64,000 bases of DNA from Streptomyces sp. NBC_01268 (GCF_036240795.1 NZ_CP108454.1:2356001-2420000); one strand, 5' to 3'; shown: positions 8,269-17,672, counted from the first letter of the stretch. Translations and numbers: made by a program. Notes: a model not told the origin generated them from the letters alone.

Positions 8269-9654
8269 ATGCCGTACTTCGACACCGCCTCCGCCGCCCC
8301 GTTGCACCCCGTCGCCCGCCAGGCGCTGCTCGCCTCCCTGGACGAGGGGTGGGCCGATCCGGCCCGGCTCCACCGGGAGGGGCGGCGGGCCCGGATGCTG
8401 CTGGACGCGGCCCGGGAGGCCGCGGCGGAGGCCGTGGGGTGCCGTCCGGACGAGCTCGTCTTCACTCCTTCGGGGACGCGCGCGGTTCACGCCGGGATCT
8501 CCGGGGCGCTCGCCGGGCGTCGGCGTGTCGGGGACCGCCTGGTGGTCTCGGCGGTCGAGCACTCCTGTGTGCTGCACGCGGGAGAGGCGCACGCGGCGGC
8601 GGGCGGCTCGATGGCCGAGGTGCCGGTGGAGCGGTCGGGCGCGGTGGACCCGGAGGTCTTCGCGGCGACGCTGGACGCGCGGACGGCCCTGGCCTGCCTG
8701 CAGTCCGCCAACCACGAGGTGGGCACCGAGCAGCCGGTGGCCGAGGTGGCGGAGGCCTGCCGGGCGGCCGGGGTGCCGCTGCTCGTGGACGCGGCGCAGT
8801 CGCTCGGCTGGGGGCCGGTGCCGGAGGGCTGGTCACTGCTGGCGGCGAGCGCCCACAAGTGGGGCGGCCCGGCGGGCGTCGGGCTGCTCGCGGTGCGCAA
8901 GGGGGTGCGGTTCGCCCCGCAAGGCCCGGCCGACGAGCGGGAGTCGGGGCGGGCGCCCGGCTTCGAGAACCTGCCGGCGATCGTGGCGGCGGCGGCCTCA
9001 CTGCGGGCGGTGCGGGCGGAGGCGGCGGCCGAGGCGGCGCGGCTGCGGGCCCTGGTGGACCGGATCCGGGTGCGGGTGCCGGAGCTGGTGCCGGACGTGG
9101 AGGTGGTGGGCGATCCGGTGCGGCGGCTGCCGCACCTGGTGACCTTCTCCTGTCTCTATGTCGACGGGGAGGCGTTGCTGCACGAGCTGGACCGGGAGGG
9201 TTTCTCCGTTTCGTCCGGTTCGTCGTGCACGAGTTCGACGCTGACACCCAGCCATGTGCTGCGGGCGATGGGGGTGCTGAGCGAGGGCAACGTCCGGGTG
9301 TCGCTGCCGGCGGGCACCTCCGAGGAGGACGTCGACCGCTTCCTCGCGGTGCTGCCGGGCGCGGTCGCCTCGGTACGGGACCGGCTCGGGGCACCGGAGC
9401 CCGCGGCGGCGCCCTCCGGCGCGGCCGGCACGCGGGTGGTGGACGCCCTCGGCAAGCGCTGCCCGATCCCGGTGATCGAACTCGCGAAGGTGTTCGGGTC
9501 GGTACCGGTGGGCGGCACGGTGACGGTCCTGTCGGACGACGAGGCGGCCCGTCTCGACATCCCGGCCTGGTGTGAGATGCGCGGGCAGGAGTACGTGGGC
9601 GAGGAGCCGTCGCCGAAGGGCGGCACGGCGTACGTGGTGCGGCGGGTGTCCTGA
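8269..9654 (+). CDS. Cysteine desulfurase fused to a TusA-type sulfurtransferase domain
   Basis: A 461-residue PLP enzyme. Residues 1-365 are an IscS/NifS-type desulfurase: His98 in the VEHSC stretch, Asp174 in LLVDAAQS, PLP lysine Lys197 in SAHKWGG, and the active-site loop SSGSSC with Cys320, which takes sulfur from cysteine as a persulfide. After a Pro/Ala linker, residues about 386-461 form a TusA domain with the signature KRCPIP, Cys398 being the sulfur acceptor. The fusion would hand persulfide sulfur internally to a carrier site used for thio-modification or sulfur relay. This architecture is known in actinobacteria. Followed by a terminator with a T run. Confidence 0.93.
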   Translation: MPYFDTASAAPLHPVARQALLASLDEGWADPARLHREGRRARMLLDAAREAAAEAVGCRPDELVFTPSGTRAVHAGISGALAGRRRVGDRLVVSAVEHSCVLHAGEAHAAAGGSMAEVPVERSGAVDPEVFAATLDARTALACLQSANHEVGTEQPVAEVAEACRAAGVPLLVDAAQSLGWGPVPEGWSLLAASAHKWGGPAGVGLLAVRKGVRFAPQGPADERESGRAPGFENLPAIVAAAASLRAVRAEAAAEAARLRALVDRIRVRVPELVPDVEVVGDPVRRLPHLVTFSCLYVDGEALLHELDREGFSVSSGSSCTSSTLTPSHVLRAMGVLSEGNVRVSLPAGTSEEDVDRFLAVLPGAVASVRDRLGAPEPAAAPSGAAGTRVVDALGKRCPIPVIELAKVFGSVPVGGTVTVLSDDEAARLDIPAWCEMRGQEYVGEEPSPKGGTAYVVRRVS

Positions 9655-9672
9655 GGCTCCGGGGCGGACGCA

Positions 9673-9728
9673 CCGGAGCCCCGGTCCGCGCCGTACGGGC
9701 GGCGGGCCGGGGCTCCGGGGGGCTTTTT
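9673..9728 (+). terminator. Intrinsic terminator after the desulfurase-TusA gene
   Basis: Perfect 12-bp arms CCGGAGCCCCGG (9673-9684) and CCGGGGCTCCGG (9707-9718) followed by GGGGC and TTTTT (9724-9728). One of the few hairpins here with a true U tract. Confidence 0.85.
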
Positions 9729-9738
9729 CAGGACAACC

Positions 9739-10713
9739 TCAGGAGAGGTGCGCCTGGACCTCGGCGGCGGCCTCGTCTCCGTAGGCCTTGGTGAAGCGGT
9801 CCATGAAGTTGGTGCGGCGCAGCGTGTACTCCTGCGTGCCCAGGGTCTCGATCACCAGGGTGGCTAGCATGCAGCCGACCTGGGCGGCGCGCTCCAGGCC
9901 GACGCCCCAGGACAGGCCGGTCAGGAAGCCGGCCCGGAAGGCGTCGCCGACACCGGTCGGGTCGACCTTGGCGTCCTCCTCCGGGCAGCCGACCTCGATG
10001 GCCGGCTCGCCGACGCGCTCGATGCGCACGCCGCGGGAGCCGAGGGTGGTGACCCGGTGGCCGACGCGCTCCAGGATCTCCTGCTCGGTCCAGCCCGTCT
10101 TGGACTCGATGAGGCCCTTCTCGTACTCGTTGGAGAAGAGGTAGGTCGCCCCGTCGAGGAGGGTGCGGATCTCCTCGCCGCCCATGCGCGCGATCTGCTG
10201 CGAGAAGTCGGCCGCGAAGGGGATCTCGCGGGTGCGGCACTCCTCGGTGTGGCGCAGCATCGCCTCGGGGTCGTCGGCGCCGATCAGCACCAGGTCGAGG
10301 CCGCCCACGCGGTCGGCGACGGCCTTCAGCTCGATCAGCCGGGCCTCGCTCATGGCGCCGGTGTAGAACGAGCCGATCTGGTTGTGGTCGCTGTCCGTGG
10401 TGCACACGAAGCGGGCGGTGTGCAGGACCTCGGAGATGCGCACCGAGCCGGTGTCGACGCCGTGGCGGTCGAGCCAGCCGCGGTACTCGTCGAAGTCGTA
10501 CCCCGCCGCGCCGACGAGGATCGGGCTGCCGCCGAGCTGGCCCATGCCGAAGCAGATGTTGGGGCCGACGCCGCCGCGCCGGATGTCGAGGTTGTCGACC
10601 AGGAAGGAGAGGGAGACCGTGTGGAGCTGGTCCGCCACGAGCTGGTCGGCGAACCGGCCCGGGAAGGTCATGAGGTGGTCGGTGGCGATGGAGCCGGTGA
10701 CTGCGATACGCAC
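9739..10713 (-). CDS. PfkB-family sugar/nucleoside kinase (adenosine kinase-like)
   Basis: A 324-residue ribokinase-fold protein. N-terminal signature GGVGPNICFGMGQLGG near 46-61 and C-terminal PfkB signature DPTGVGDAFRAGF (251-263) with catalytic-base Asp257 are intact. Substrate is not decided by sequence; related actinobacterial proteins next to the cta cluster are reported as adenosine or carbohydrate kinases. It is on the strand opposite the desulfurase, with the terminator at 9673 between them. Confidence 0.85.
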   Translation of the reverse strand: MRIAVTGSIATDHLMTFPGRFADQLVADQLHTVSLSFLVDNLDIRRGGVGPNICFGMGQLGGSPILVGAAGYDFDEYRGWLDRHGVDTGSVRISEVLHTARFVCTTDSDHNQIGSFYTGAMSEARLIELKAVADRVGGLDLVLIGADDPEAMLRHTEECRTREIPFAADFSQQIARMGGEEIRTLLDGATYLFSNEYEKGLIESKTGWTEQEILERVGHRVTTLGSRGVRIERVGEPAIEVGCPEEDAKVDPTGVGDAFRAGFLTGLSWGVGLERAAQVGCMLATLVIETLGTQEYTLRRTNFMDRFTKAYGDEAAAEVQAHLS

Positions 10714-10844
10714 GGCTGGACGCTCCTGCGGTAAGGACGGTGATGACAGTTCACGCTACCGGGTGCGACCCCGCATGCCGAACAGTGGAAACTACCCCAG
10801 AGTAGGGCTTTTCCCCGAACCGACGGCCTGCGTACGGTGCGACC

Positions 10845-11051
10845 ATGACCCAGTACCCCGCTCCTCGTGAGCCTCAGGAGTCCGAGTTCAGTCTTGCGCA
10901 GCTGTGCGGTGACAGTGCACGGATGGCTCCGCACTGGGTGACCCCGGCCGCCCCCGCGGCCACCCGGGTCTCCCCCGCGCTCATCCACGGCGTCGAGGTG
11001 CCCGCCGCCTCGGCCCGGCTGATCGCCGCCACCTCCGAGTACGGAGCCTGA
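10845..11051 (+). CDS. Small hypothetical protein, 68 residues
   Basis: A short open frame starting MTQYPAPREPQESEFSLAQLCGD, divergent from the kinase gene. I recognise no domain, membrane segment or signal. Codon third positions are G/C-rich, as in real genes here, and the start lies about 130 bp from the divergent kinase start, but no good Shine-Dalgarno sequence precedes it. It may be a genuine small streptomycete protein or chance. The flanks 10714-10844 and 11052-11146 contain no other feature I can support. Confidence 0.4.
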   Translation: MTQYPAPREPQESEFSLAQLCGDSARMAPHWVTPAAPAATRVSPALIHGVEVPAASARLIAATSEYGA

Positions 11052-11146
11052 CCGGGGGACCTGACGGGACCGGCGGAACCGGCTGAGCGCTTCTCCCGTC
11101 CCATGGGTGTCTCCCAAAGGGACGCCATGGTCAGGAGGAGCGTGCG

Positions 11147-12580
11147 GTGAACAGTACGGAGAACCGGTCCGGGAAGCGCGGCCCGCTCCTCGTCGCCTCG
11201 GTGGCGGCGGGGGTGCTGCTGGCAGGCGGGGGCGGCGTGTACTACGCCGCCACGGCCGCCGGCGGGGGCGGAGGCGCGAAGACGGCGCCGGCCGCCCCGC
11301 CGATGCTGAACCTGGACGAGAAGGGCGACCGCGGTCCGGGGATCGCGCCCGGCGAGCCCGACCCCGGCGGCGGTCCGAGCGGGACGGTCTACCGGGCCGG
11401 GGTCCCGCTCCCCCAGGGGCCGTCCGAGGCCGCGGTGCACCGGCCCGAGGGGCGGATCGGCGCGGCCGACGTGACCCGGCTGGCGAAGGCGCTCGGCATG
11501 TCCGGCACCCCGCGCCTGGTGGGCGAGGTGTGGCGGCTGGGTCCGGACCGGGACGAGTCCGGGCCGCGGCTGGACGTCTCGGCGAAGGCGCCGGGCAGCT
11601 GGACGTACAGCCAGTACCAGGGCGGTCCGGTGGGTGACACCTGCCTGAAGGGCAAGGCCTGCCCGCCGCCCGGGGAGGCCGGACCCCCGCGCGGCGGCAG
11701 CCCGGTGAGCGAGGCCGCGGCGAAGGCGGCGGTGGCGCCGGTGCTCAAGGCGACCGGCCAGGACGACGCCAAGCTGGACGCGCGGCAGCTGATGAACGGC
11801 TCGGTGCGGGTGGTGAACGCCGACCCGGTGGTGGGCGGCCTGCCGACGTACGGCTGGTCGACCGGCGTCCACGTCGGTCCCGACGGCTCGCTGGTCGCCG
11901 GGAGCGGGCGCCTGACGGAGCCGCCGGCGGGCGACACCTATCCGGTGGTCGGCGCGCAGAAGGCGCTGGACGAGCTGAACAAGGCGGCGAAGGGGACCGG
12001 CCCGATCGGGATCGGCGGCTGCGCCACCGACCCGCCGGCGGGTGCGGCCGACACCGCGGGCGAGCGGCCCGACCTGCCGTGCCGGACGACGGCCGACGCG
12101 GCGCCGCCGCAGGTCGTGACGGTGACCGGTGCGCGCTTCGGGCTGGCCGCGCAGTACGTGGACGGCGAGCAGGTGCTGGTGCCCGCGTGGCTGTTCGAGG
12201 CACGGGAGAAGCCCGGCACGGCGCCGTACACGGTGGTGCGGACGGCGGTGGACGCGCGGTACCTGGCGCCGCCGGCCTCGTCCTCTCCCCCGCCGGACCA
12301 GGGGACCGCGCCGGAGCGGCAGATCTCCTCGTTCACGACCGACCCGGCGGGCCGGAAGCTGTCGGTGAGCTTCTGGGGCGGGGTGTGCAGCACCTACACG
12401 GTCACGGCCGTGGAGACCCCGGCGAAGGTCACGGTGCGGATCGCGGAGAAGCCGGCCGACCCGGACAAGGTCTGCATCGCGATCGCCGTGGACGTCACGA
12501 AGACGGTGACCCTGGAACAGCCGCTGGGCGGCCGGCCCGTGGTGGACGGGGCGAGCGGGCAGGCCGTGCCCCGGAAGTGA
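11147..12580 (+). CDS. Membrane-anchored extracytoplasmic protein of unknown function
   Basis: A 477-residue protein starting GTG after GGAGGAGCGTGCG. A single N-terminal membrane segment (about 13-36, LLVASVAAGVLLAGGGGVYYAA) is followed by a Pro/Gly-rich linker and an extracellular region with several Cys residues (CLKGKACPP near 165, CATDP, CRTTAD, VCSTYTV and KVCIAI), suggesting disulfides. I recognise no catalytic motif. The domain resembles the anchored, anti-sigma-like or lipoprotein-like proteins often seen in Streptomyces, but this is only a resemblance. Confidence 0.85.
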   Translation: MNSTENRSGKRGPLLVASVAAGVLLAGGGGVYYAATAAGGGGGAKTAPAAPPMLNLDEKGDRGPGIAPGEPDPGGGPSGTVYRAGVPLPQGPSEAAVHRPEGRIGAADVTRLAKALGMSGTPRLVGEVWRLGPDRDESGPRLDVSAKAPGSWTYSQYQGGPVGDTCLKGKACPPPGEAGPPRGGSPVSEAAAKAAVAPVLKATGQDDAKLDARQLMNGSVRVVNADPVVGGLPTYGWSTGVHVGPDGSLVAGSGRLTEPPAGDTYPVVGAQKALDELNKAAKGTGPIGIGGCATDPPAGAADTAGERPDLPCRTTADAAPPQVVTVTGARFGLAAQYVDGEQVLVPAWLFEAREKPGTAPYTVVRTAVDARYLAPPASSSPPPDQGTAPERQISSFTTDPAGRKLSVSFWGGVCSTYTVTAVETPAKVTVRIAEKPADPDKVCIAIAVDVTKTVTLEQPLGGRPVVDGASGQAVPRK

Positions 12581-12591
12581 GCGCGGACGCG

Positions 12592-12630
12592 CGAGAGGGC
12601 GGCACCCGCGATGCGGGTGCCGCCCTCTCG
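12592..12630. terminator. Bidirectional terminator between convergent genes
   Basis: Perfect 18-bp arms (12592-12609 and 12613-12630) with a GAT loop, placed 11 bp after the stop of the anchored protein and 11 bp beyond the erpA stop. It can serve both strands. Confidence 0.85.
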
Positions 12631-12641
12631 GGTGCTACGGC

Positions 12642-12998
12642 TTAGCTGAAGCTGTCGCCGCAGGCGCAGGAACCCGTGGCGTTGGGGTTGTCGATCGTGA
12701 AGCCCTGCTTCTCGATGGTGTCGACGAAGTCGATGGAGGCGCCACCGAGGTAGGGGGCGCTCATGCGGTCGGTGACGACCTTGACGCCGTCGAAGTCCTT
12801 GACGACGTCGCCGTCGAGCGAGCGCTCGTCGAAGAACAGCTGGTAGCGCAGGCCGGAGCAGCCACCGGGCTGAACGGCGACGCGCAGCGCGAGGTCGTCG
12901 CGGCCTTCCTGCTCGAGGAGGGCCTTGACCTTCCCCGCGGCGGCGTCGGACAGGAGGATGCCGTCGCTGACAGTGGTCTTCTCGTCCGATACGGACAT
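12642..12998 (-). CDS. erpA: A-type iron-sulfur cluster carrier ErpA
   Basis: 118 residues from an ATG preceded by GGGAGAGAAGCAG. The A-type carrier cysteines are all present: Cys47 in GGCSGL and Cys111/Cys113 in CACGDSF. It delivers Fe-S clusters to targets; NadA, encoded next door, and LipA, encoded downstream in this window, are both [4Fe-4S] enzymes. A longer open frame reaches 13097 but its extra N-terminus is basic and unlike the family, so I use the internal start. Confidence 0.95.
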   Translation of the reverse strand: MSVSDEKTTVSDGILLSDAAAGKVKALLEQEGRDDLALRVAVQPGGCSGLRYQLFFDERSLDGDVVKDFDGVKVVTDRMSAPYLGGASIDFVDTIEKQGFTIDNPNATGSCACGDSFS

Positions 12999-13147
12999 CT
13001 GCTTCTCTCCCGGTTTGATACGGAGACTGCTTGCCGACGGTTGCAACCGGCGGGGCCGCGGATTCATTCCGGGCCGAGGCGCGTCTTTCCCTTTCATGCT
13101 CGCACACCCGGCGCGGAAGGCGGGAGCGGCGACGGGCGAGGCGAATT

Positions 13148-13217
13148 CGTCACATCGACACTATGGCCATCGTCAAAGTGACGTGAAGCGGTTATGATAG
13201 ATAGCGTCATTTAGACG
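13148..13217 (+). promoter_or_regulatory. nadA promoter region with three CGTCA-N4-GAC elements
   Basis: Three copies of the same half-palindromic element: CGTCACATCGACA (13148-13160), CGTCAAAGTGACG (13171-13183, a perfect inverted repeat) and CGTCATTTAGACG (13205-13217). A -10-like TATGAT lies at 13193-13198 between the second and third copies. Placement over a promoter argues for a repressor of NAD synthesis genes; NrtR-type Nudix repressors are one known class controlling nad operons in actinobacteria, but I cannot assign the motif. Confidence 0.6.
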
Positions 13218-13263
13218 AAAAGGCTTTTCGAGGCTCACCGTAGAAGTAGAAAGGGTGCGTGAC

Positions 13264-14442
13264 GTGACCACCGCCCAGCCCCTGGACGTCCAGCCGACGC
13301 CGCTCGCCCTGCTGCTCCTCGGCCGCGAGGCCGACCCCAAGAGCGAGCGCGGCGTGGAGTGCCCCGGCGACCTGCCGTCGCCCTCCGACCCCGACCTGGT
13401 GGAGCGTGCCCGCGCCGCCAAGGAGAAGCTGGGGGACAAGGTCTTCGTCCTCGGGCACCACTACCAGCGGGACGAGGTCATCCAGTTCGCCGACGTCACC
13501 GGCGACTCCTTCAAGCTGGCCCGTGACGCCGCCGCCAAGCCGGAGGCCGAGTACATCGTCTTCTGCGGCGTGCACTTCATGGCCGAGTCGGCCGACATCC
13601 TCACCACGGACGACCAGAAGGTCGTGCTGCCCGACCTGGCCGCCGGCTGCTCGATGGCCGACATGGCCACCGCCGAGCAGGTCGCGGAGTGCTGGGACGT
13701 GCTGACCGAGGCCGGCGTCGCCGACCGGGTCGTGCCCGTCTCGTACATGAACTCCTCCGCCGACATCAAGGCCTTCACCGGCAAGCACGGCGGCACCATC
13801 TGCACCTCGTCCAACGCGAAGAAGGCCCTGGACTGGGCCTTCGAGCAGGGCGAGAAGGTGCTGTTCCTGCCGGACCAGCACCTGGGCCGCAACACCGCCG
13901 TGCGCGACATGGGCATGTCCCTGGACGACTGCGTGCTCTACAACCCGCACAAGCCGAACGGCGGCCTGACCGCCGAGGAGCTGCGCGACGCGAAGATGAT
14001 CCTGTGGCGGGGCCACTGCTCCGTGCACGGGCGCTTCTCGCTGGACTCGGTCAACGACGTCCGCGAGCGCATCCCGGGCGTCAACGTGCTCGTCCACCCC
14101 GAGTGCCGGCACGAGGTCGTCGCCGCCGCGGACTACGTGGGCTCGACCGAGTACATCATCAAGGCCCTGGAGGCGGCCCCGGCCGGCTCCAAGTGGGCGA
14201 TCGGCACCGAGCTGAACCTGGTGCGCCGCCTGGCGAACCGGTTCGCCGCCGAGGACAAGGAGATCGTCTTCCTCGACAAGACGGTCTGCTTCTGCTCGAC
14301 CATGAACCGGATCGACCTGCCGCACCTGGTGTGGACCCTGGAGTCGCTGGCCGAGGGCAACCTGGTCAACCAGATCCAGGTCGACAAGGAGACCGAGTCC
14401 TTCGCCAAGCTGGCGCTGGAGCGGATGCTGGCTCTGCCGTAA
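13264..14442 (+). CDS. nadA: Quinolinate synthase NadA
   Basis: 392 residues from GTG 13264 (MTTAQPLDV); GAAAGG at 13249-13254 sits 9 bp before it and abuts an alternative GTG at 13255, which favours the inner start. The enzyme condenses iminoaspartate with dihydroxyacetone phosphate to quinolinate in NAD synthesis. Visible conserved stretches are GHHYQRDEVIQFAD, FCGVHFMAESA, AAGCSMADMA, HLGRNTAVRDMG, VHPECRHEV and the C-terminal KTVCFCSTMNRI; cysteines in the AGCSMADMA, VHPEC and VCFCS stretches are the candidates for the [4Fe-4S] ligands. NadB and NadC are not in the window directly downstream; a terminator follows. Confidence 0.96.
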   Translation: MTTAQPLDVQPTPLALLLLGREADPKSERGVECPGDLPSPSDPDLVERARAAKEKLGDKVFVLGHHYQRDEVIQFADVTGDSFKLARDAAAKPEAEYIVFCGVHFMAESADILTTDDQKVVLPDLAAGCSMADMATAEQVAECWDVLTEAGVADRVVPVSYMNSSADIKAFTGKHGGTICTSSNAKKALDWAFEQGEKVLFLPDQHLGRNTAVRDMGMSLDDCVLYNPHKPNGGLTAEELRDAKMILWRGHCSVHGRFSLDSVNDVRERIPGVNVLVHPECRHEVVAAADYVGSTEYIIKALEAAPAGSKWAIGTELNLVRRLANRFAAEDKEIVFLDKTVCFCSTMNRIDLPHLVWTLESLAEGNLVNQIQVDKETESFAKLALERMLALP

Positions 14443-14499
14443 CGATGCGCCGACCTCGGCGGCCTCGGCCACGGCGGCCTCGGGTCTCCGTACGGCACG

Positions 14500-14537
14500 G
14501 GAAGGGGCGCCCCGCGTGATCGCGGGGCGCCCCTTCC
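14500..14537. terminator. Terminator between nadA and the RND gene
   Basis: Perfect 17-bp arms (14500-14516 and 14521-14537) with a TGAT loop between convergent genes. Confidence 0.85.
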
Positions 14538-14552
14538 GTCGTGCGTCCGGCG

Positions 14553-17500
14553 TCAGACGCCCGCCGGCTCCTTCGCCTGCGGCGGGATCTCCGCGGCGCC
14601 GGTCGTCGCCGCCCGCTTCGCCGCCTTCTTCTTCGCGCGGCGCTCCTTGCGGAGCTCCACCATCGCGTAGAGGGTCGGGACGAGCAGCAGGGTGAGCAGC
14701 GTCGAGCTGATCAGTCCGCCGATGACGACCACGGCCAGCGGCTGGGCGATGAAGCCGCCCTGACCGGTGATGCCGAGCGCCATCGGGAGCAGGGCGAAGA
14801 TCGTCGCCAGAGCGGTCATCAGGATCGGGCGCAGCCGGTGCCGGCCGCCCTCGACGACCGCCTCGACCACGCCCAGGCCCTGGGCCCGGTACTGGTTGAT
14901 CAGGTCGATCAGGACGATCGCGTTGGTGACCACGATGCCGATCAGCATCAGCATGCCGATGAGCGCGGGCACGCCCATCGCGGTGCCGGTGGCCACCAGC
15001 AGGCCGAGCGCACCGGTCGCCGCGAACGGGATGGAGACCAGCAGGATCAGCGGCTGGATCAGCGAGCGGAAGGTCGCGACCAGCAGCATGAAGACGATCG
15101 CGATGGCGGCGAGCATCGCCAGGAACAGGTTGACGAAGGCGTCGGTCTGGTCCTCGGAGACTCCGCCGATGGTCGCGGTCGCGCCGGCCGGCAGCTTCAG
15201 CTCCTTCAGCTTGGTCTGCAGCGCGGCGCTGACCGCTCCGGTGTTGTCGCCGACCGGGGTGGCGGTGACCGTCGCCGCGCGGGCGCCGTCGATCCGGGTC
15301 TTGGAGACCGGGCCCGGCACCAGTTCGACGCTCGCGATGTCACCCAGCTTCACCGGGCCCAGCGGCAGCGCCTTCAGCTCGGCGAGCGTGGTGGCCGGCT
15401 TCGCCGAGGTGATGAGGACGTCCCGCTCGGTGTCGTCGAGGATGGCCTTGCCGGTCGGGGTGCCGTGCACGGCCTGGCCGACGATCATGCCGAGGGTGGT
15501 CGCGTCGAAGCCGGCGTCGGCCGCCTTCGCGTTCGGCCGGACCGAGATCCGCGGGACCGACTGCGACAGGTCGCTCTGCACGTCGGTGACGTCCTTCAGC
15601 TGCCCGACCGCGGTCTTCACCTGGTCGGCGGCGGCCTTGAGGACCTGCGGGTCGGCGGCCTTGACCACGACGCTCAGGTCCTGGCTGCCGAAGGCGGCGC
15701 CGGCCGCGATGGTCGTGTCGCCGATGCCGTCCAGCTTGCCGAGCGCGGCCTCCACGCTGTCGTGGATCTTCTCGTACGAGGCGGAGTCCTCCAGCGCGAC
15801 CTGGTAGGTCGCCTGGTTGGCGCCGGTGCCGCCGCCGAAGGCCGCCATGAAGCCGGAGGAACCGACGGTGACCTGGTAGTCCTTGACGCCCTCCGTGCCG
15901 GCCAGGACCTTCTCGACCTTCTTCGCGGCCTCGTCGGCGGCCGACAGGCTGGTGCCGGGCGCCAGTTCCTGGCGGACCGTCATGACCTCCTGCTCGCCCT
16001 GGTCGAAGAAGTTGGTCTTCAGGAGCGGGGTCATGCCGAAGGTGACCACGAGCACCACGAGGGCGATGGCCACGCTGGTGAGGCGGCGCCGGGTGGCGAA
16101 CCGCAGCACCGGCACGTACAGGCGCTGGAGCCTGCTGCGGTTCTCCTTCTCCTCGGCGAGCCGCCGCGCCTCCTCCTGGTCCTCCGAGGTGCCCTTGGGG
16201 GCGCGCAGGAACCAGTACGACAGGACCGGGACGACGGTCAGGGAGACGAGCAGCGAGGCGAGCAGGGCCGCCGTGACGGTCAGCGAGAAGGAGCCGAAGA
16301 GCTGCCCGATCATGCCGCCGACCAGGCCGATCGGCAGGAAGACCGCGACCGTGGTGAGGGTGGAGGAGGTGACCGCGCCGGCCACCTCGCGGACCGCGGT
16401 GAGGATCGCGGTCTCGCGCTCCTCGCCGTACCCGAGGTGCCGCTTGATGTTCTCCAGGACCACGATCGAGTCGTCGACGACCCGGCCGATGGCGATGGTG
16501 AGGGCGCCCAGCGTGAGCATGTTCAGGGAGAGGTCACGGGTCCACAGCACGATCAGGGCGAGGACGACCGAGAGCGGGATGGAGACCGCGGTGACCAGGG
16601 TGGAGCGGATCGAGGCGAGGAAGACCAGGATCACCAGGACGGCCATGACCAGGCCGAGCATGCCCTCCGTGGTGAGGCCGGAGATCGACTTGGCGACGGC
16701 CGGGCCCTGGTCGGAGACGACGGTCAGCTCGGCGCCGGAGCCGAGGTCCTGCCGCAGCTTCGGCAGCTCGTCCTTGACCGCGTCGGAGATGCCGACGGCG
16801 CTGCCGTCCTTGTCCATGGTGGCGTACACGGCGAGGCTGGGCTTGCCGTTGGTACGGGTGAGGGAGACCCGCGGGGACTCCTCCTGCTTCACGGTGGCGA
16901 CGTCGCCGAGGCGGACCGCCTTGCCCTGCTCGGGCTTGATCCGCAGGTCCTGGAGCTGCCGCAGGGAGGTGTAGCCGCCGCCGACCTGGACGGTGCGGCT
17001 CTTGCCGTCCTCGGAGAAGGCGCCGGCCGGGAGGGTGGCTCCGCCGGACCGGACGGCCTCGGCCAGCTTCATGGTGTTCAGGCCGGCCGCGGCCAGCTTG
17101 CGCGGGTCCGGGGTGATGGAGACCTGGAGGTCCTGGACGCCCGAGACGGAGACCTGGCCGACGCCGTCGATGCCCTCCAGGACGGGGACGACGGTCCGCT
17201 CCAGCTGGTCGGCGAGCGCCTGCGGGTCCTTGTCCGAGGAGACGGCGAGGACCACGGTCGGCATGTCGTCCGTGGAGCCGGCGATGACCTGCGGGTCCAC
17301 CGCGTCGGGGAGCTGGGCGCGGGCCCGGTTCACGGCCTGCTGGACGTCGGCGACCAGCTGCTTGGTCGACTCGTCGCCGTAGTCGAAGCTGGCCATGATG
17401 ACGGCGCTGCCCTCGGAGGCGGTCGAGGTGACGCCCTTGATGCCGTCGACGGCCTTGAGGGCGCTCTCGATCGGCTCGACGACCTGCTTCTCGACCACGT

Positions 17501-17672
17501 CGGGCGAGGCGCCCTGGTAGGGGGCGAGGACCGAGACCATCGGGAACTCGATCGACGGGAACAGCTGCTGCTTCAGCTGCGGGATCGCTATCGCTCCGAA
17601 GACGATGGCGACGATGGACATCAGCCCGATCAGGGCCCGTTGCGCGAGGCTGAATCTGGACAGCCAGGACAT
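14553..17672 (-). CDS. RND-family efflux permease (HAE1/SwrC-like)
   Basis: A 1039-residue inner-membrane exporter, starting MSWLSRFSLAQRALIGLMS after GGAAGAGAG; the open frame extends 22 codons further but without a better start. It has the RND layout: a helix, a large extracytoplasmic loop, five helices, a mid-protein repeat (helix, loop, five helices). The proton-relay Asp pair is in the helix-4 stretch IGRVVDDSIVVLENI. No membrane-fusion or outer-membrane partner is nearby, as in Gram-positive SwrC-type pumps. Substrate is unknown. The tail is Lys/Arg-rich. It lies downstream of the response regulator but after a 178-bp gap. Confidence 0.93.
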   Translation of the reverse strand: MSWLSRFSLAQRALIGLMSIVAIVFGAIAIPQLKQQLFPSIEFPMVSVLAPYQGASPDVVEKQVVEPIESALKAVDGIKGVTSTASEGSAVIMASFDYGDESTKQLVADVQQAVNRARAQLPDAVDPQVIAGSTDDMPTVVLAVSSDKDPQALADQLERTVVPVLEGIDGVGQVSVSGVQDLQVSITPDPRKLAAAGLNTMKLAEAVRSGGATLPAGAFSEDGKSRTVQVGGGYTSLRQLQDLRIKPEQGKAVRLGDVATVKQEESPRVSLTRTNGKPSLAVYATMDKDGSAVGISDAVKDELPKLRQDLGSGAELTVVSDQGPAVAKSISGLTTEGMLGLVMAVLVILVFLASIRSTLVTAVSIPLSVVLALIVLWTRDLSLNMLTLGALTIAIGRVVDDSIVVLENIKRHLGYGEERETAILTAVREVAGAVTSSTLTTVAVFLPIGLVGGMIGQLFGSFSLTVTAALLASLLVSLTVVPVLSYWFLRAPKGTSEDQEEARRLAEEKENRSRLQRLYVPVLRFATRRRLTSVAIALVVLVVTFGMTPLLKTNFFDQGEQEVMTVRQELAPGTSLSAADEAAKKVEKVLAGTEGVKDYQVTVGSSGFMAAFGGGTGANQATYQVALEDSASYEKIHDSVEAALGKLDGIGDTTIAAGAAFGSQDLSVVVKAADPQVLKAAADQVKTAVGQLKDVTDVQSDLSQSVPRISVRPNAKAADAGFDATTLGMIVGQAVHGTPTGKAILDDTERDVLITSAKPATTLAELKALPLGPVKLGDIASVELVPGPVSKTRIDGARAATVTATPVGDNTGAVSAALQTKLKELKLPAGATATIGGVSEDQTDAFVNLFLAMLAAIAIVFMLLVATFRSLIQPLILLVSIPFAATGALGLLVATGTAMGVPALIGMLMLIGIVVTNAIVLIDLINQYRAQGLGVVEAVVEGGRHRLRPILMTALATIFALLPMALGITGQGGFIAQPLAVVVIGGLISSTLLTLLLVPTLYAMVELRKERRAKKKAAKRAATTGAAEIPPQAKEPAGV

